A stretch of 64,000 nt of DNA from Larimichthys crocea (taxonomy: Eukaryota; Chordata; Actinopteri; Sciaenidae), in NCBI RefSeq assembly GCF_000972845.2, contig NC_040012.1:8402097-8466096 (forward strand). The letters run 5' to 3'. Positions within the stretch are counted from its first letter, which is position 1; each line of letters opens with the position of its first letter. Position numbers and translations under genes: made by a program. Below the pieces are notes generated by a model. That model ran no database searches. It had not been told where the DNA came from and saw nothing but the letters and a program-made list of their open reading frames with translations. Of the stretch, positions 1 through 10,310 are shown one piece after another.

Positions 1-274
1 TGTGAGATTTACACGTCATTTTGCTCATTTCACATGAAGTCTTGATGAGGAACTGTTAACTTTGTGATAACCTCACCTGTGGCATAAAGCAGTTTCCTGA
101 CTGTGCTAAAAAACAACATATTTTCACACCAAATCTGACCTGATGGCACATATTGGAAATGCAGTAATGAGGCCAACACATGCAACATTTGTTTGCTGTA
201 ATCACTCAGTAACATTATCTCGTCTAAATTGTAAAATGCCGTATATAATCTCTCTCCTCTTATCTCCCCTACAG

Positions 275-939
275 GTGCTGAAGGTGAGGTTGAACCTGCA
301 GCAAGCTGGAACCTACCATGGCGTTGTGGCCTGCGCCCGATCTATTTACAGACATGAGTCGTTGTCATCCTTTTACAGAGGATTCAAGCCGAGCATCCTC
401 TGCATGATCCCCTACGCAGGTGTGGAGTGTGCTGTTCATCAGGTGAGACAGAACAACATGCAGAAGATCAAATACATGTTCAATGTGAAAGTTACTATCT
501 TTAACTGTTTGCTTCTTATCGCAGTCAATCATGAACTGGGCAAAGAGTGATCCAGCCTACAACAGTGACTCCAAACTGTTCTTCTTCAGTTTTGTGGCCT
601 TTGCTTCTGGACAAATGACCAGTTATCCGCTGGCAGTGATCCGGACTCAGCAACAAGCACAAGGTAAAACCCCTTTGTGGCACATTTCAGCTTACCTGAA
701 AAAAATCTGCAATCTCTTGTACTCATTTAAGCCATTTGTCTTGTTTTCCAGCTTTCAGCTCAGATTCACGTCCAGCTTCAGGTGTATTACAAGGACTTAT
801 AGGGATCTATGAAAGACGTGGGATTAGAGGATATTATAATGGAATGGGAGCCAGCTTTATTAGAGCCATTCCATGTGCTCTGATAAACTACACTTTAACT
901 AGAAAATTTGAAAATATGTTTTCTTCAATGGAGTCTTGA
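275..939 (+). CDS. Mitochondrial carrier, SCaMC/SLC25A24-like (3' part)
   Basis: Three exons in frame: 275-442, 525-663 and 752-939 (stop TGA at 937-939), each with AG/GT borders. They encode the last 160 or so residues of an SLC25 carrier of the inner mitochondrial membrane. Visible are the end of repeat 2 (VLKVRLNLQQ, YRGFKPSILCMIPYAGVE) and all of repeat 3, with its signature SYPLAVIRTQQQAQ and the last helix (GMGASFIRAIPCALINYTL). This PLAxxRT signature and the SIMNWA linker position resemble the Ca2+-binding ATP-Mg/phosphate carriers (SLC25A23/24/25/41). The helix 6 region is more divergent than in the canonical SCaMCs I remember. The calcium-binding N-terminal half and the start codon lie left of the window, so the paralog cannot be named. 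Family assignment is firm; the exact member is open. Confidence 0.82.
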
Positions 940-1256
940 ATGTAGCAAAAAGGTTGTTGACCTGTTCTTCTGGGCTTTCATCAGGAACACAAAGAAAACA
1001 AAAAGTGAACTCGTACTAACAATAATTGAGCATTTTGGACGGTAGAGAAAGACAGGTGAGAGAGAGAGGGGCTGACACAGAGTGGTGAGGACTCGATATG
1101 TGGGGCACTCTTTACCAGGTGAATGTGGGTGCACATTTGTAGCTTTTTATAAAGCTTTAATTAAGTGAGTGGTTTACCACTAACCAAGAGCACGAGAGCA
1201 CGCCTCACTAGGTGCTGTTGCATGGTTGACTTGAAATTTACAATGTGACCAATTGC

Positions 1257-1323
1257 AATAAATGCCCACTTGAGAGCGGGCTGTGTAAATGAGGACATGT
1301 GTTAAAGTTTGAGCTACAATAAA
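1257..1323 (+). terminator. Polyadenylation signals of the carrier gene
   Basis: Two AATAAA hexamers (1257-1262 and 1318-1323) lie 320-385 bp after the carrier stop codon, in AT-rich sequence with no other gene on this strand. They are the likely 3' end signals. Which is used cannot be told from sequence. Confidence 0.6.
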
Positions 1324-1474
1324 GTTTTGTTTCATAACAATCTTCTTTTCCATTTATCATTAAAGTATCGGGACTTTTTCTGTTTCTCTGTAATGAGGTG
1401 AACAAAATGTGTCTTACATAATATGTGCAAGTATTTGTTTAAACAAATTAAGGCAGTTATTACATTTTAAAGGG

Positions 1475-1665
1475 TCATCCACTAATCAGTAGATCCCCAA
1501 CTCCTGCAGTATGCATGTTGAAGTGTCCTTGGGCAAGATACTAAATAGTGGATGTGTATAATTATATCCAATAATATGTCTTGGTTTAGGGATAGAAACT
1601 TATTAAACTGCTCTCCATTCTCTGTCCACCACCCTTATGCACAACAGAGGGTGAACATGTGAATG
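1475..1665. repeat. Degenerate dispersed repeat
   Basis: The stretch reads like a teleost interspersed repeat that I know from memory, with the core GTCCTTGGGCAAGA followed by a decayed tail. There is no ORF and no clear terminal repeat. Assignment rests on recall of the core only. Confidence 0.35.
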
Positions 1666-1702
1666 TGTTTCACAGACAGAGTCAGGAGCTCTTTTGGCCT
1701 TA

Positions 1703-1798
<96 letters not shown>

Positions 1799-1808
1799 GT
1801 CTGTCTGT
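1703..1808. repeat. (ATCT)n microsatellite
   Basis: About 24 uninterrupted ATCT units end in three CTGT variants. The array gives a spurious YLSI-repeat reading frame. Confidence 0.97.
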
Positions 1809-2046
1809 TAAGAAAATCTGATGTTGTGTTGATACCTGCCGAGAAAATCTACAGCAAATTAAAAAAGTTAGCCGTAATTTAATATAATAATAAATAATTT
1901 AAAAAAGAAAAATGTCTTACAGCAAATTATAATGAATAATACTAATTATATATATATAACAATTAATAATAATAATTAAAAAATTCTGGCTAACTTATAA
2001 AATCTCATATTTTTATAAAGCATTTTTTTTTATATAGTTTTCTATT

Positions 2047-2138
<92 letters not shown>
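2047..2138. repeat. Second (ATCT)n microsatellite
   Basis: About 22 units of the same tetramer, 240 bp after the first array and only about 155 bp upstream of the fubp1 start codon. Its length is likely polymorphic and it sits in the promoter-proximal region. Confidence 0.97.
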
Positions 2139-2292
2139 AAAAGACTACAAATATGGAACGACGTGACGACAGATGGACTACAATGTGTTCGTGTGTTATC
2201 GCGAGATCACGCACAGCCCGCGGGACCCCCCGTCCTCATCCCGTGGATGTAACCGTCCATCTTGTGGCGGCGCAGAGAGAAGAGCAGCAGAC

Positions 2293-5200
2293 ATGGCTGA
2301 CTACAGCAGCGTGGCTCCCCCGTCCTCTAACGCCGGCGGCGGCATGAACGACGCTTTTAAAGACGCTCTACAGCGAGCACGACAGGTAAAGAAAGACCGC
2401 TAGTTTATTTTAGAGCCGAATAAAACAGCGCACGGGGTGAAATTAAAGCGAGTTTGGCGACTTTTCTTCGTCGTAATGTCCCAAAGCTAAAGACGACTAG
2501 CCGTTAGCTCGTTAACGACACGACAAAAAGCGAAAGCAGATGTGAAAACAGGCGCGATCCCAGGCTGGCTGTGTGGATTTAATCACTTAAACACACCAGC
2601 TACCAGCAAACATTAGTCATGTGTGCTTTTTAAAAACGATTAATCGAGTAAAGTGTAAATATTCGTCTTCCTTTGTTGGTCCGGATTTCCGGGGCTAGAC
2701 GTGTTAGGCCTCACAGCCAGAAACGTGCCTCAGTCCAACAAACCCTGCAAAACATCCAGCACGGTTTAAAAACACATCTGATTTATTGTTTTCTTTTGTT
2801 TTAATGTGTTTCAGATCGCAGCAAAAATCGGTGGTGATGGAGTTGCGGCACCTCCAACTAATGAATTTGGCTACGGAGGCCAGAAAAGGCCCCTGGAGGA
2901 CGCTGGTGGGTATTTTCCCATGCCTAACCTGAATATCGGTCAGTGACTCAAATCGATTCAATGCAAGTCTTAATAGTTTAATGCTTGCCTGTGTGTTTTT
3001 TCTTTTCTTTTCAAGTTGTATTTTGCCCTATAAATGTGCTTAACTCGACTAAATTACACCTACAGAAATGTCTCCAATAAGTCTTTTAACACCTTGTACA
3101 TAAATACTAACCACACGAGTAGTTAATTTTCATGTTAATCCGATTATAGCCTATGCAGATTGTTAGTTGTTGCATGTGTTTTAGAGTGTATGGACTCTTA
3201 ATATTGTCTTAATCTGTCCTCACAGCTGTCTGACTATGAAAATGTGTTACCAAACATGTTATCCTGTGATTTAGGTGTGGGTAAATGGGGGATTGTTGGT
3301 ACTGTGAGTGTTTACACACATGTGTGAGGTACATATTTCACTGTATGTATGTGTTTCCAGGTGATTAGGTGCACCTTAAAGACTATCACAGCGATAAATT
3401 CTCCATTTAGAGATGAGTTGCTGTAGCCTGGGCACTGTGCCTAGTATTTAGGACTGTCCTGGTTGTTGTTGTTTTTTTCCAACAATGTCTTTATTAATTT
3501 TCAGACACATAACACATACATATAACTACTGAGGCTGCAAACTGTGCCCCAAAGCATGTAAAACCGTCTTCAATTCGCGAACAAGACATAAACAACAAAA
3601 CGGCAACACAAATAATAAATATAAATCACTTACGAAGAAAAGGAACTTAAATACACAAAGTATAATACAAAAATTATGTAAGTAAAGTTAAAAAAGAAAT
3701 AAACAAATACAAATGGGGGAGAGTACGTACAGAACCAACCATACACTGATCCTATTACACATTACCCATTACACATACATTAGAAATTGGTCAATCTACT
3801 CCAGACGGTAATCATTTTCCTAAATGAACTGCAGAGGGTCATCCCCAGGTGTTTCCTACAACAGTACAGTTACACATCAACACAAACCTCAGCCGCCAAA
3901 AGGCCGCTGAAGGTGCAAAAACACATCTATTGGGCAGTTATAACCTAAAAACCACCAAACATGGCTCCAGTCAGAGACTTTTTAACTTTAATTTTTACAA
4001 AGTGTACCTGACAATATTTCAGCTGTGTGTGTGGCAGCAGTCACACATTTCAGGTAATGTTGTGTGTAGCCGTTAGTAATGTTTTTTTTAGTCGGTATAA
4101 TGAGAGATACTTATGCTGGTTATTATGTCTGTTGTCACAGACCAACCGGAGACAAAGAAAGTGGCTACAAAAAGCCCAAACATGAAAGACAAAATATTCT
4201 ATCTAACTTAGCATTTACCTGGGGGACACCATTCCTCCCATCCTGAAAAGGCTGAAAAAACACAGAAGGATACATTAAGGGGGGTGATACTTTGTGATGT
4301 TTTCACACTACACTACGGTTGGTAAGCTTAAAAAAACAACAGCCACATATTCACCACCATCANNNNNNNNNNCTGCGGGGGGCTACTTATTTTGAGTAGA
4401 GTGGACACACACAGATGTGAAATGCAGTCCAGTTACACATCAACACAAACTTGAGCCTCCAGAAGGTGCACAAACACATCTATTGGGCAGTTATAACTTA
4501 AAAACCATGCATGCCACCACATGGCTACAGTCAGAGACTCTTTAACTTTATTTTTTTAAAAGTGTATCTGACAATATTTCAGCTGTGTGTGTGGCAGCAG
4601 TCACACATTTCAGGTAATGTTGTGTGTAGCCGTTAGTAATGTTTTTTTTAGTCGGTATAATGAGAGATACTTATGCTGGTTATTATGTCTGTTGTCACAG
4701 ACCAACCGGAGACAAAGAAAGTGGCTACAAATGATGGTGAGTGAATATGTGGCTGTTGTTTTTTTAACGCTTACCAACCTGTAGTGTAGTTGAGACCATC
4801 ACAAACATCACCCCCCTCTAATGTATCATTCTGTGTTTTCTTCCAGCCTTTTCAGGGATGGGAGGAATGGGTGGCCCCCCGAGGTAAATGCTTAAGTTAG
4901 ATTAGAACATTTAGTCATTCATGTTTGGGTCTTTTTATTACAAAGCTCATTATGATGTGCTTTTGTATTTTCAGGTCAATATCAGAGGAATTCAAGGTGC
5001 CAGATGGGATGGTTGGATTCAGTAAGTTTTCATTCAAACACTAAAAGTCTCAGTTTGGTGTCGTTATCGAACATTTGGACGTAACAATCGTCTCGTTTTT
5101 CTCCCTTCTAGTTATCGGAAGAGGCGGCGAACAAATATCGCGTCTGCAGCAGGAATCTGGATGTAAAATACAGATTGCACCTGGTAAGATCTGTTGTTGA

Positions 5201-8200
5201 TGTAGTGTGTGTGTGTTTTTAAACCAGGTGAGTCATTAAGGCGGCTTGTTCATGAAACGAGAAGCAACCAGAACAAAGTCATTTGGACGCAGTTAAAAAC
5301 GTGTATGGTCCGTGATGAAAAACCGTGCACCACGCTGAGAAGCTGATGAGTAACACTAACCCTAATATATCTGAGACCTGAACACGTACAAAGACTTTGG
5401 AGCAACATGCTGGTTTAGAGCCAATAACAACGTTTCCGTAGTCTCTAAACGCCACATTCTCCTTCCAGATGATGGCAGCACACCTGTGTTTTGATGATAA
5501 TTGTATGGTTTTGCATTAACTGCTCTTCTCTCTGTGTTTTAGACAGTGGAGGAATGCCAGATAGGTCAGTGACATTAACAGGACCTCCAGAGTCCATCCA
5601 GTAAGTTTCTGTTATTTTGTTTGTCCCTCTGCAGTGAAAATCTCAGTTTAGGAGCATGTGTAGAAACAAAACAGCTGTCAGATGTTTCATCAAGTCACAC
5701 TTGGGGAGGTTTGAGGCTAGGAATGCAGCGAATTTAGATTTTGATGATACATTTGTAGTCTGAGGGGAAATGTGTTTATTTTGTAAGCAGCATTCAGATT
5801 AGCTGAACGCTTTAGCCCACAGTTAATGGTGAAATGTATTAATCACCACATCCCTATGACAGATTGATGCCTTTTTGTAAGTGAGCAAAAGCACATATTG
5901 ACACATCTTCATCAGACGTTTGTCGTGAGCTGAGTTTGGGCTTTGGGTTGTTCTAACGTACATTTTTTCCTCCCGACAGGACTGCAAAGAGGCTACTAAC
6001 AGAGATTGTAGAGAAGGGGCGTCCAGCTCCAGCGTTTAACCACAACGACGGCCCGGGGATGACTGTCCAGGAGATTATGGTCCCTGCCTCTAAAGCCGGA
6101 CTTGTCATTGGGAAGGGAGGTGAAACCATCAAAAGCCTTCAGGTTAGTGTGTGATCACTCTTTGAGCAGCAGGGCGACCTAGTGCTTACAGAGGGGGGCA
6201 CACACTGATGGCATGTTCCTGGTTCTCTTAACCTGCAGGAAAGAGCCGGAGTAAAGATGGTCATGATCCAAGACGGGCCCCAAAACACAGGCGCAGACAA
6301 GCCACTCCGCATTTCAGGAGAGCCCTTTAAAGTTCAGGTGGGTCCTCAGCAACTAGTTCTGCTTACATACCTCATTTATCTCCATGGAGACCCGTGGAGT
6401 AGTGCTGTAATTAGATGTGCTTTCTTTTCTCCTCAGCAAGCCAAAGAGATGGTTATGGAGCTGATCAGAGATCAGGGCTTCAGGGAGCAGAGGGGCGAGT
6501 ATGGCTCACGAGTCGGGGGAGGCGGAGGAGGAGGAGGAGGCGGCGACAGTCTGGATGTAAGTATTCGTAATAAGTCGTTTTCATCTTATCAGGACTCATC
6601 TGCACGTATCTGATGATGAACTTTTTTATCTTCCATCATTTAGGTTCCCGTCCCCCGGTTTGCAGTAGGAATTGTGATTGGCAGAAACGGAGAGATGATC
6701 AAGAAAATCCAGAACGACACAGGAGTCAGGATCCAGTTTAAACCAGGTGAGTCTTTAAGGCTGCTTGTTCATGTAACGAGGAGCAACCACGACCCAGAAC
6801 AAAGTCATTTGGACACAGTTAAAAATGTGTACGGTCCATGATGAAACACATGCACCACGCTGAGAAGCTGATGGAAAACCCTAAACCTAATTATCTGAGA
6901 CCTGAACACGTACAAAGACTTTGGAGCAACAATAACAATGGTACTTATAAGTTCAGTCCCAGAATGTTTATGTAGTCTCTAAACGCCACATGTTCTCCTT
7001 CCAGATGACGGCAGCACACCAGACAGGATAGCACAGATCATGGGCCCGCCCGACCAGGCTCAGCACGCAGCAGAGATCATATCCGATCTGCTGAGGAGCG
7101 TCCAGGCCGGTGGGCCTCCAGGACACGGTGGTGGCAGAGGCCGTGGTCGCGGGCAGGGGAACTGGAACATGGGCCCCCCTGGTGGCCTGCAGGAGTTCAC
7201 CTTCACCGTGCCAACCATGAAGACCGGCCTCATCATTGGGAAAGGCAAGGACAGAGCTGCAGAGAAGCCATTACAGGCTTAAATCTGCGTATGTTTGGTT
7301 TCACTACATTTTGTTTTGTTCTGAACTCTTCAGGTGGTGAGACGATCAAGGGCATCAGCCAGCAGTCTGGAGCCAGGATCGAGCTGCAGAGGAATCCTCC
7401 ACCCAACGCGGACCCCAACATCAAGATGTTCACGGTTCGCGGCTCCCCTCAACAGATCGACTACGCCAGGCAGCTGGTGGAGGAGAAGATCGGGGTAAGA
7501 CACTCAGTCTGTTCGAGGTCGTACAGAGATGTCTGTCTTTTTAGAAGCTTGTGTACTGACCGGGCCACATGTTGTGTTTTCAGGGACCAGTCACTCCAAT
7601 GGGCGGCCCACACGGCCCCCCTGGTCCACACGGAGGTCCAGGCCCACATGGTCCTCCTGGACCACCAGGACCTCCTGGGGCTCCCATGGGTCCATACAAT
7701 CCTGGACCATACAACCAGGGACCTCCAGGACCGCAGTAAGTACAGAACAGTGCTCTGACCACACATTTAAACTCTGTGATTTAAAAAGCAAAACAAGCTG
7801 ATAGTTCTTGTCTTTCCCCAGCGGTCCACCTGCGCCTTACCAGCCTCAGGGATGGGGCAACGGCTACCCACACTGGCAACAGGGGCAACCTGATCCAAGT
7901 GAGTACCTGCTGTCAGTTAGAAGTCAGCAACCCACATATTATATAAAGACATGTTTATAGCCTCTATGTTGGCCTTTGTTTGGTAACAAAACCTCTTTGT
8001 GTCCAGATAAAGCAGCAGCCGATGCCAACGCAGCAGCGTGGGCAGCCTACTACGCTCAGTACAGCCAGCAGCCACAGGCGCCCATGACCCCGACAAGCGG
8101 CGCTCCCGGCACGACTCAAACCAACGGACAAGGTAACTACGGCGTTTCTCACTTTAGCAAAGAGCGTCTGTGCTTCTAGAAGAAGAGGCAGAAACAGCTT

Positions 8201-9947
8201 AGACGAGCGTAGAGCAGAGTAGTTACGTAGCTTTACTTTGGTAGTGTCCCATGCTCACGTCTTCCTGATGTCGCCAACAGGAGACGAGTTGGTTTGGTTT
8301 CACCTTTTTTTTTTTTAAACGACTTTGCTTTTGCAGAGCACCTTTCTTTCTTTTTTTTATATAACCCCAGGGACAGGGTAGTTTTCTTCCACCATCCCTA
8401 GGCTGACAGCTCGACCCAGGCAGGTGGGTAGGCAGGACAAACTGCTGAGAATGCTTCACTAATTACAAGTACCGTGTTTTTTTAACAGGTGACCCACAGG
8501 CTGCAGGTCAGAGTGGACAGGCAGATTACTCCAAGGCCTGGGAGGAATATTACAAGAAAATGGGTATACGAACGTAGCTTCAGTGTACACCTATTAACAC
8601 AAGACAGTCTAAACAGCCACTGGGCATTTCAATCGGCTTCTTTTTCCAGGTCTGGGTATTTGTCAGTACTGCTGGCCTGCTGTGGGGCGTTTTCAAGTGT
8701 GCCTCCACTTGGTTTGACATTTTGACGCCTGTGCTGTTTAGACTGCAACACTTTTGACTATCTGCAGGACTGAGCTGTCGACACAGAAACCACCTTTCAT
8801 GAGCTTAGAGTAGCTTATTGTGTAGACTACCGTAGGGTTTTCATCAACACTGATGGCAGAGCTTTTTGCCACGTGCCTTGAAATGTGTCGCTGCTTACTT
8901 GAATGTATGTAAAGTTAGAACGATGCAACACAGGATCAATGTTGTGAATTTGTTTTGTGATTTCACTCGGGATGCTTTGACACATTTTCCTCCGTCGTCT
9001 TCTTCTTGCAGGTCAACAGAATCAGCAACCTCAGGACTACACGAAAGCCTGGGAGGAGTATTACAAGAAACAAGGTTGGTACTCCTGAAAGAAGACTTCA
9101 CGCCAAGACCACGCTTTGAACGTTTGATTCATTCTGATGTCCACGGCGGCTTTTAATACACCACAACAGTGCTGCCTCATAAGACAGATGATACAGTGTT
9201 AGTGAGTCAGCTCTCTGCAGTTGTGTAATGTTTCTGAATGTCGAGGGCGGCTGTGCTCCTCTAGCAGCCCTCCTGTAGTAGAGTGGCTGCTCTCACAGCC
9301 GCCCAACAGAAAGGCAGAAGGTCTCTGACTTGCCATCCAGAGAAAGTGGTGCTGGGTTCGTTCACCTTCCTACAAATAAATATAAATAAACAGCTCAAAT
9401 GTAAATGTAAAGCTACTTCAAGGTTTTACACAGAAAAAGAGACTGCTTTGAACTTGCTGGTTAATTATCCACACTGCAGTAAACAACTCGAATAACCTCG
9501 ACAATCTCTCTCTCGTTTAAGGTCAAGCGGCCCCTCAGGCCACCGCGACAGCAGCTCCAGCCACTCAGCCTGGAGGCCAGCCAGACTACAGCGCCGCCTG
9601 GGCGGAGTACTACCGTCAGCAGGCCGCTTACTACGGCACAGCCAACCCTCAGACGATGGGCGCAGCGCCACAAGCCCCTCAGGTACACCCCTGATAAGAA
9701 TCTGCCCTCCAACATTAGCACTGAATACTCAAATCTTTTTTTTTGTGCCGTAACCCCCGCTTGCCTCCTCAGGTTTTTACAGGGTTCCAGTGACCGCAAG
9801 CAGCTTCACAAACTTTTAACCAAAAACCATTTCCTCCCTACAAACAGGCTTATAACTTTTATTTTTTATTTTGGGAAGCTGAGTCTACTGTTTCCGCTGT
9901 TAACATGCAATGTATCTTCTATGTATTTTTTTGCACAGGGCCAGTAA
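2293..9947 (+). CDS. fubp1: Far upstream element-binding protein 1
   Basis: Twenty coding exons, 660 residues: 2293-2385, 2815-2905, 4701-4736, 4847-4883, 4975-5021, 5112-5183, 5543-5600, 5980-6142, 6239-6337, 6437-6556, 6644-6746, 7005-7244, 7334-7494, 7584-7735, 7822-7898, 8007-8132, 8489-8563, 9012-9074, 9522-9682, 9939-9947. The N-terminal helix [14 protein letters not shown] is the FIR/PUF60-binding type. Four KH domains follow, with GxxG loops GRGG 104-107, GKGG 189-192, GRNG 285-288 and GKGG 385-388. Then come an RGG-like linker, a Pro/Gly-rich segment and tyrosine motifs ([41 protein letters not shown]), ending PQGQ. FUBP1 binds single-stranded FUSE DNA upstream of MYC and RNA splice regions in the nucleus. 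The [15 protein letters not shown] and C-terminal motifs fit FUBP1 better than KHSRP or FUBP3. An in-frame ATG lies 120 bp upstream (2173); MADYS is chosen by family. A ten-glycine run (exon 10) is longer than in human. Confidence 0.95.
3470..3800. repeat. Possible retroelement tail in fubp1 intron 2
   Basis: AT-rich sequence begins with a T-run and 'tctttattaattttcagacac', then A-rich sequence without an ORF. This resembles the reversed 3' end of a non-LTR element. No family is identified, and it could be ordinary intron. Confidence 0.25.
3863..4362 (+). pseudogene. Second copy of fubp1 exon 3, followed by an inverted exon 4
   Basis: Positions 3863-4171 repeat 4422-4731 with scattered substitutions and small indels. 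The copy includes an identical exon 3 body (4141-4171, ACCAACCGGAGACAAAG...). Just where the real exon 3 runs into its donor, the copy switches to the reverse complement of about 4732-4935, ending at CACCACCATCA. The inverted part carries exon 4 on the minus strand (about 4218-4255). The copy therefore has no exon 3 donor and cannot replace the exon at 4701-4736. It ends at a 10-N gap, so an assembly join between haplotypes or unpolished contig ends is as likely as a real rearrangement. Confidence 0.8.
4363..4372. other. Assembly gap (10 N)
   Basis: Ten Ns lie within fubp1 intron 2, immediately after the inverted segment. A nominal-length gap, not a measured one. Confidence 0.99.
5216..5485 (+). 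repeat. Copy of fubp1 intron 11 inside intron 6
   Basis: This segment aligns along its length with 6737-7020. The match starts in the last ten bases of exon 11 (TTTAAACCAG), covers intron 11 with its donor gtgagt and acceptor ctccttccag, and ends 16 bases into exon 12 (ATGAyGGCAGCACACC). I see roughly 85% identity by eye plus a few indels. It lies inside intron 6 (5184-5542), so both splice sites are present as cryptic sites at 5228 and 5467-5468. Introns 6 and 11 occupy the same codon position and phase in KH1 and KH3. Confidence 0.9.
7245..7333 (+). other. GC-AG intron of fubp1 (intron 12)
   Basis: Exon 12 ends GGGAAAG and the intron begins gcaagg. The frame requires this junction, since only it rebuilds the KH4 loop GKGG after the acceptor ttcag at 7329-7333. 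No GT donor nearby keeps the frame. AAAG|gcaagg is close to the known GC-donor consensus AG|GCAAGT, so this looks like a genuine GC-AG intron, not an error. Confidence 0.85.
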
Positions 9948-10304
9948 TGTGAAGTGGACATAAAGTAAATGCTACATTGTCGAAACAAAATCCTTTGTTA
10001 AATGTTTGGATGCAGACGCCTTGATGAAGATCTTAAATTTCCTTGGTTTGAAAGTGTTTCACATAGATGGCAGATTACCCGGAGAACACGTCCTCTTTCT
10101 TTTTTTCTTTTTTTTTCTTTGTGTTTTTCTTTTTTCTTGTAAATGCTTTTTTTTGTTTTTAGTGAGGTAATTATACATATGGTCATTCCAGCCCCCTGTA
10201 TCTACATTAAATGTGGTTAGAACTCATGTTTATTAAACTGTAGACATTACCATGTAAATCATCTCAGTTTTAAAAAGAATGCTATTTGCCTGTTGTGTTT
10301 TTGC

Positions 10305-10310
10305 AATAAA
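10305..10310 (+). terminator. Proximal fubp1 poly(A) signal
   Basis: Canonical AATAAA about 360 bp after the stop codon, preceded by T-rich sequence and followed by GT-rich sequence at 10325-10350 (a likely downstream element). Confidence 0.75.

Noticed and set aside
1694..1882. 62-residue frame of YLSI repeats
   Set aside because: Translation of the ATCT array.
7460..7800. Overlapping frames on both strands at fubp1 exons 13-14
   Set aside because: By-products of the GC-rich Pro/Gly coding repeat.
2293..9947. Assignment as KHSRP (fubp2) because a SLC25 carrier lies next door, as on human chromosome 19
   Set aside because: N-terminus MADYS, KH linkers and the C-terminal PQGQ match FUBP1, and miga1, usp33 and zzz3 follow as on human chromosome 1.
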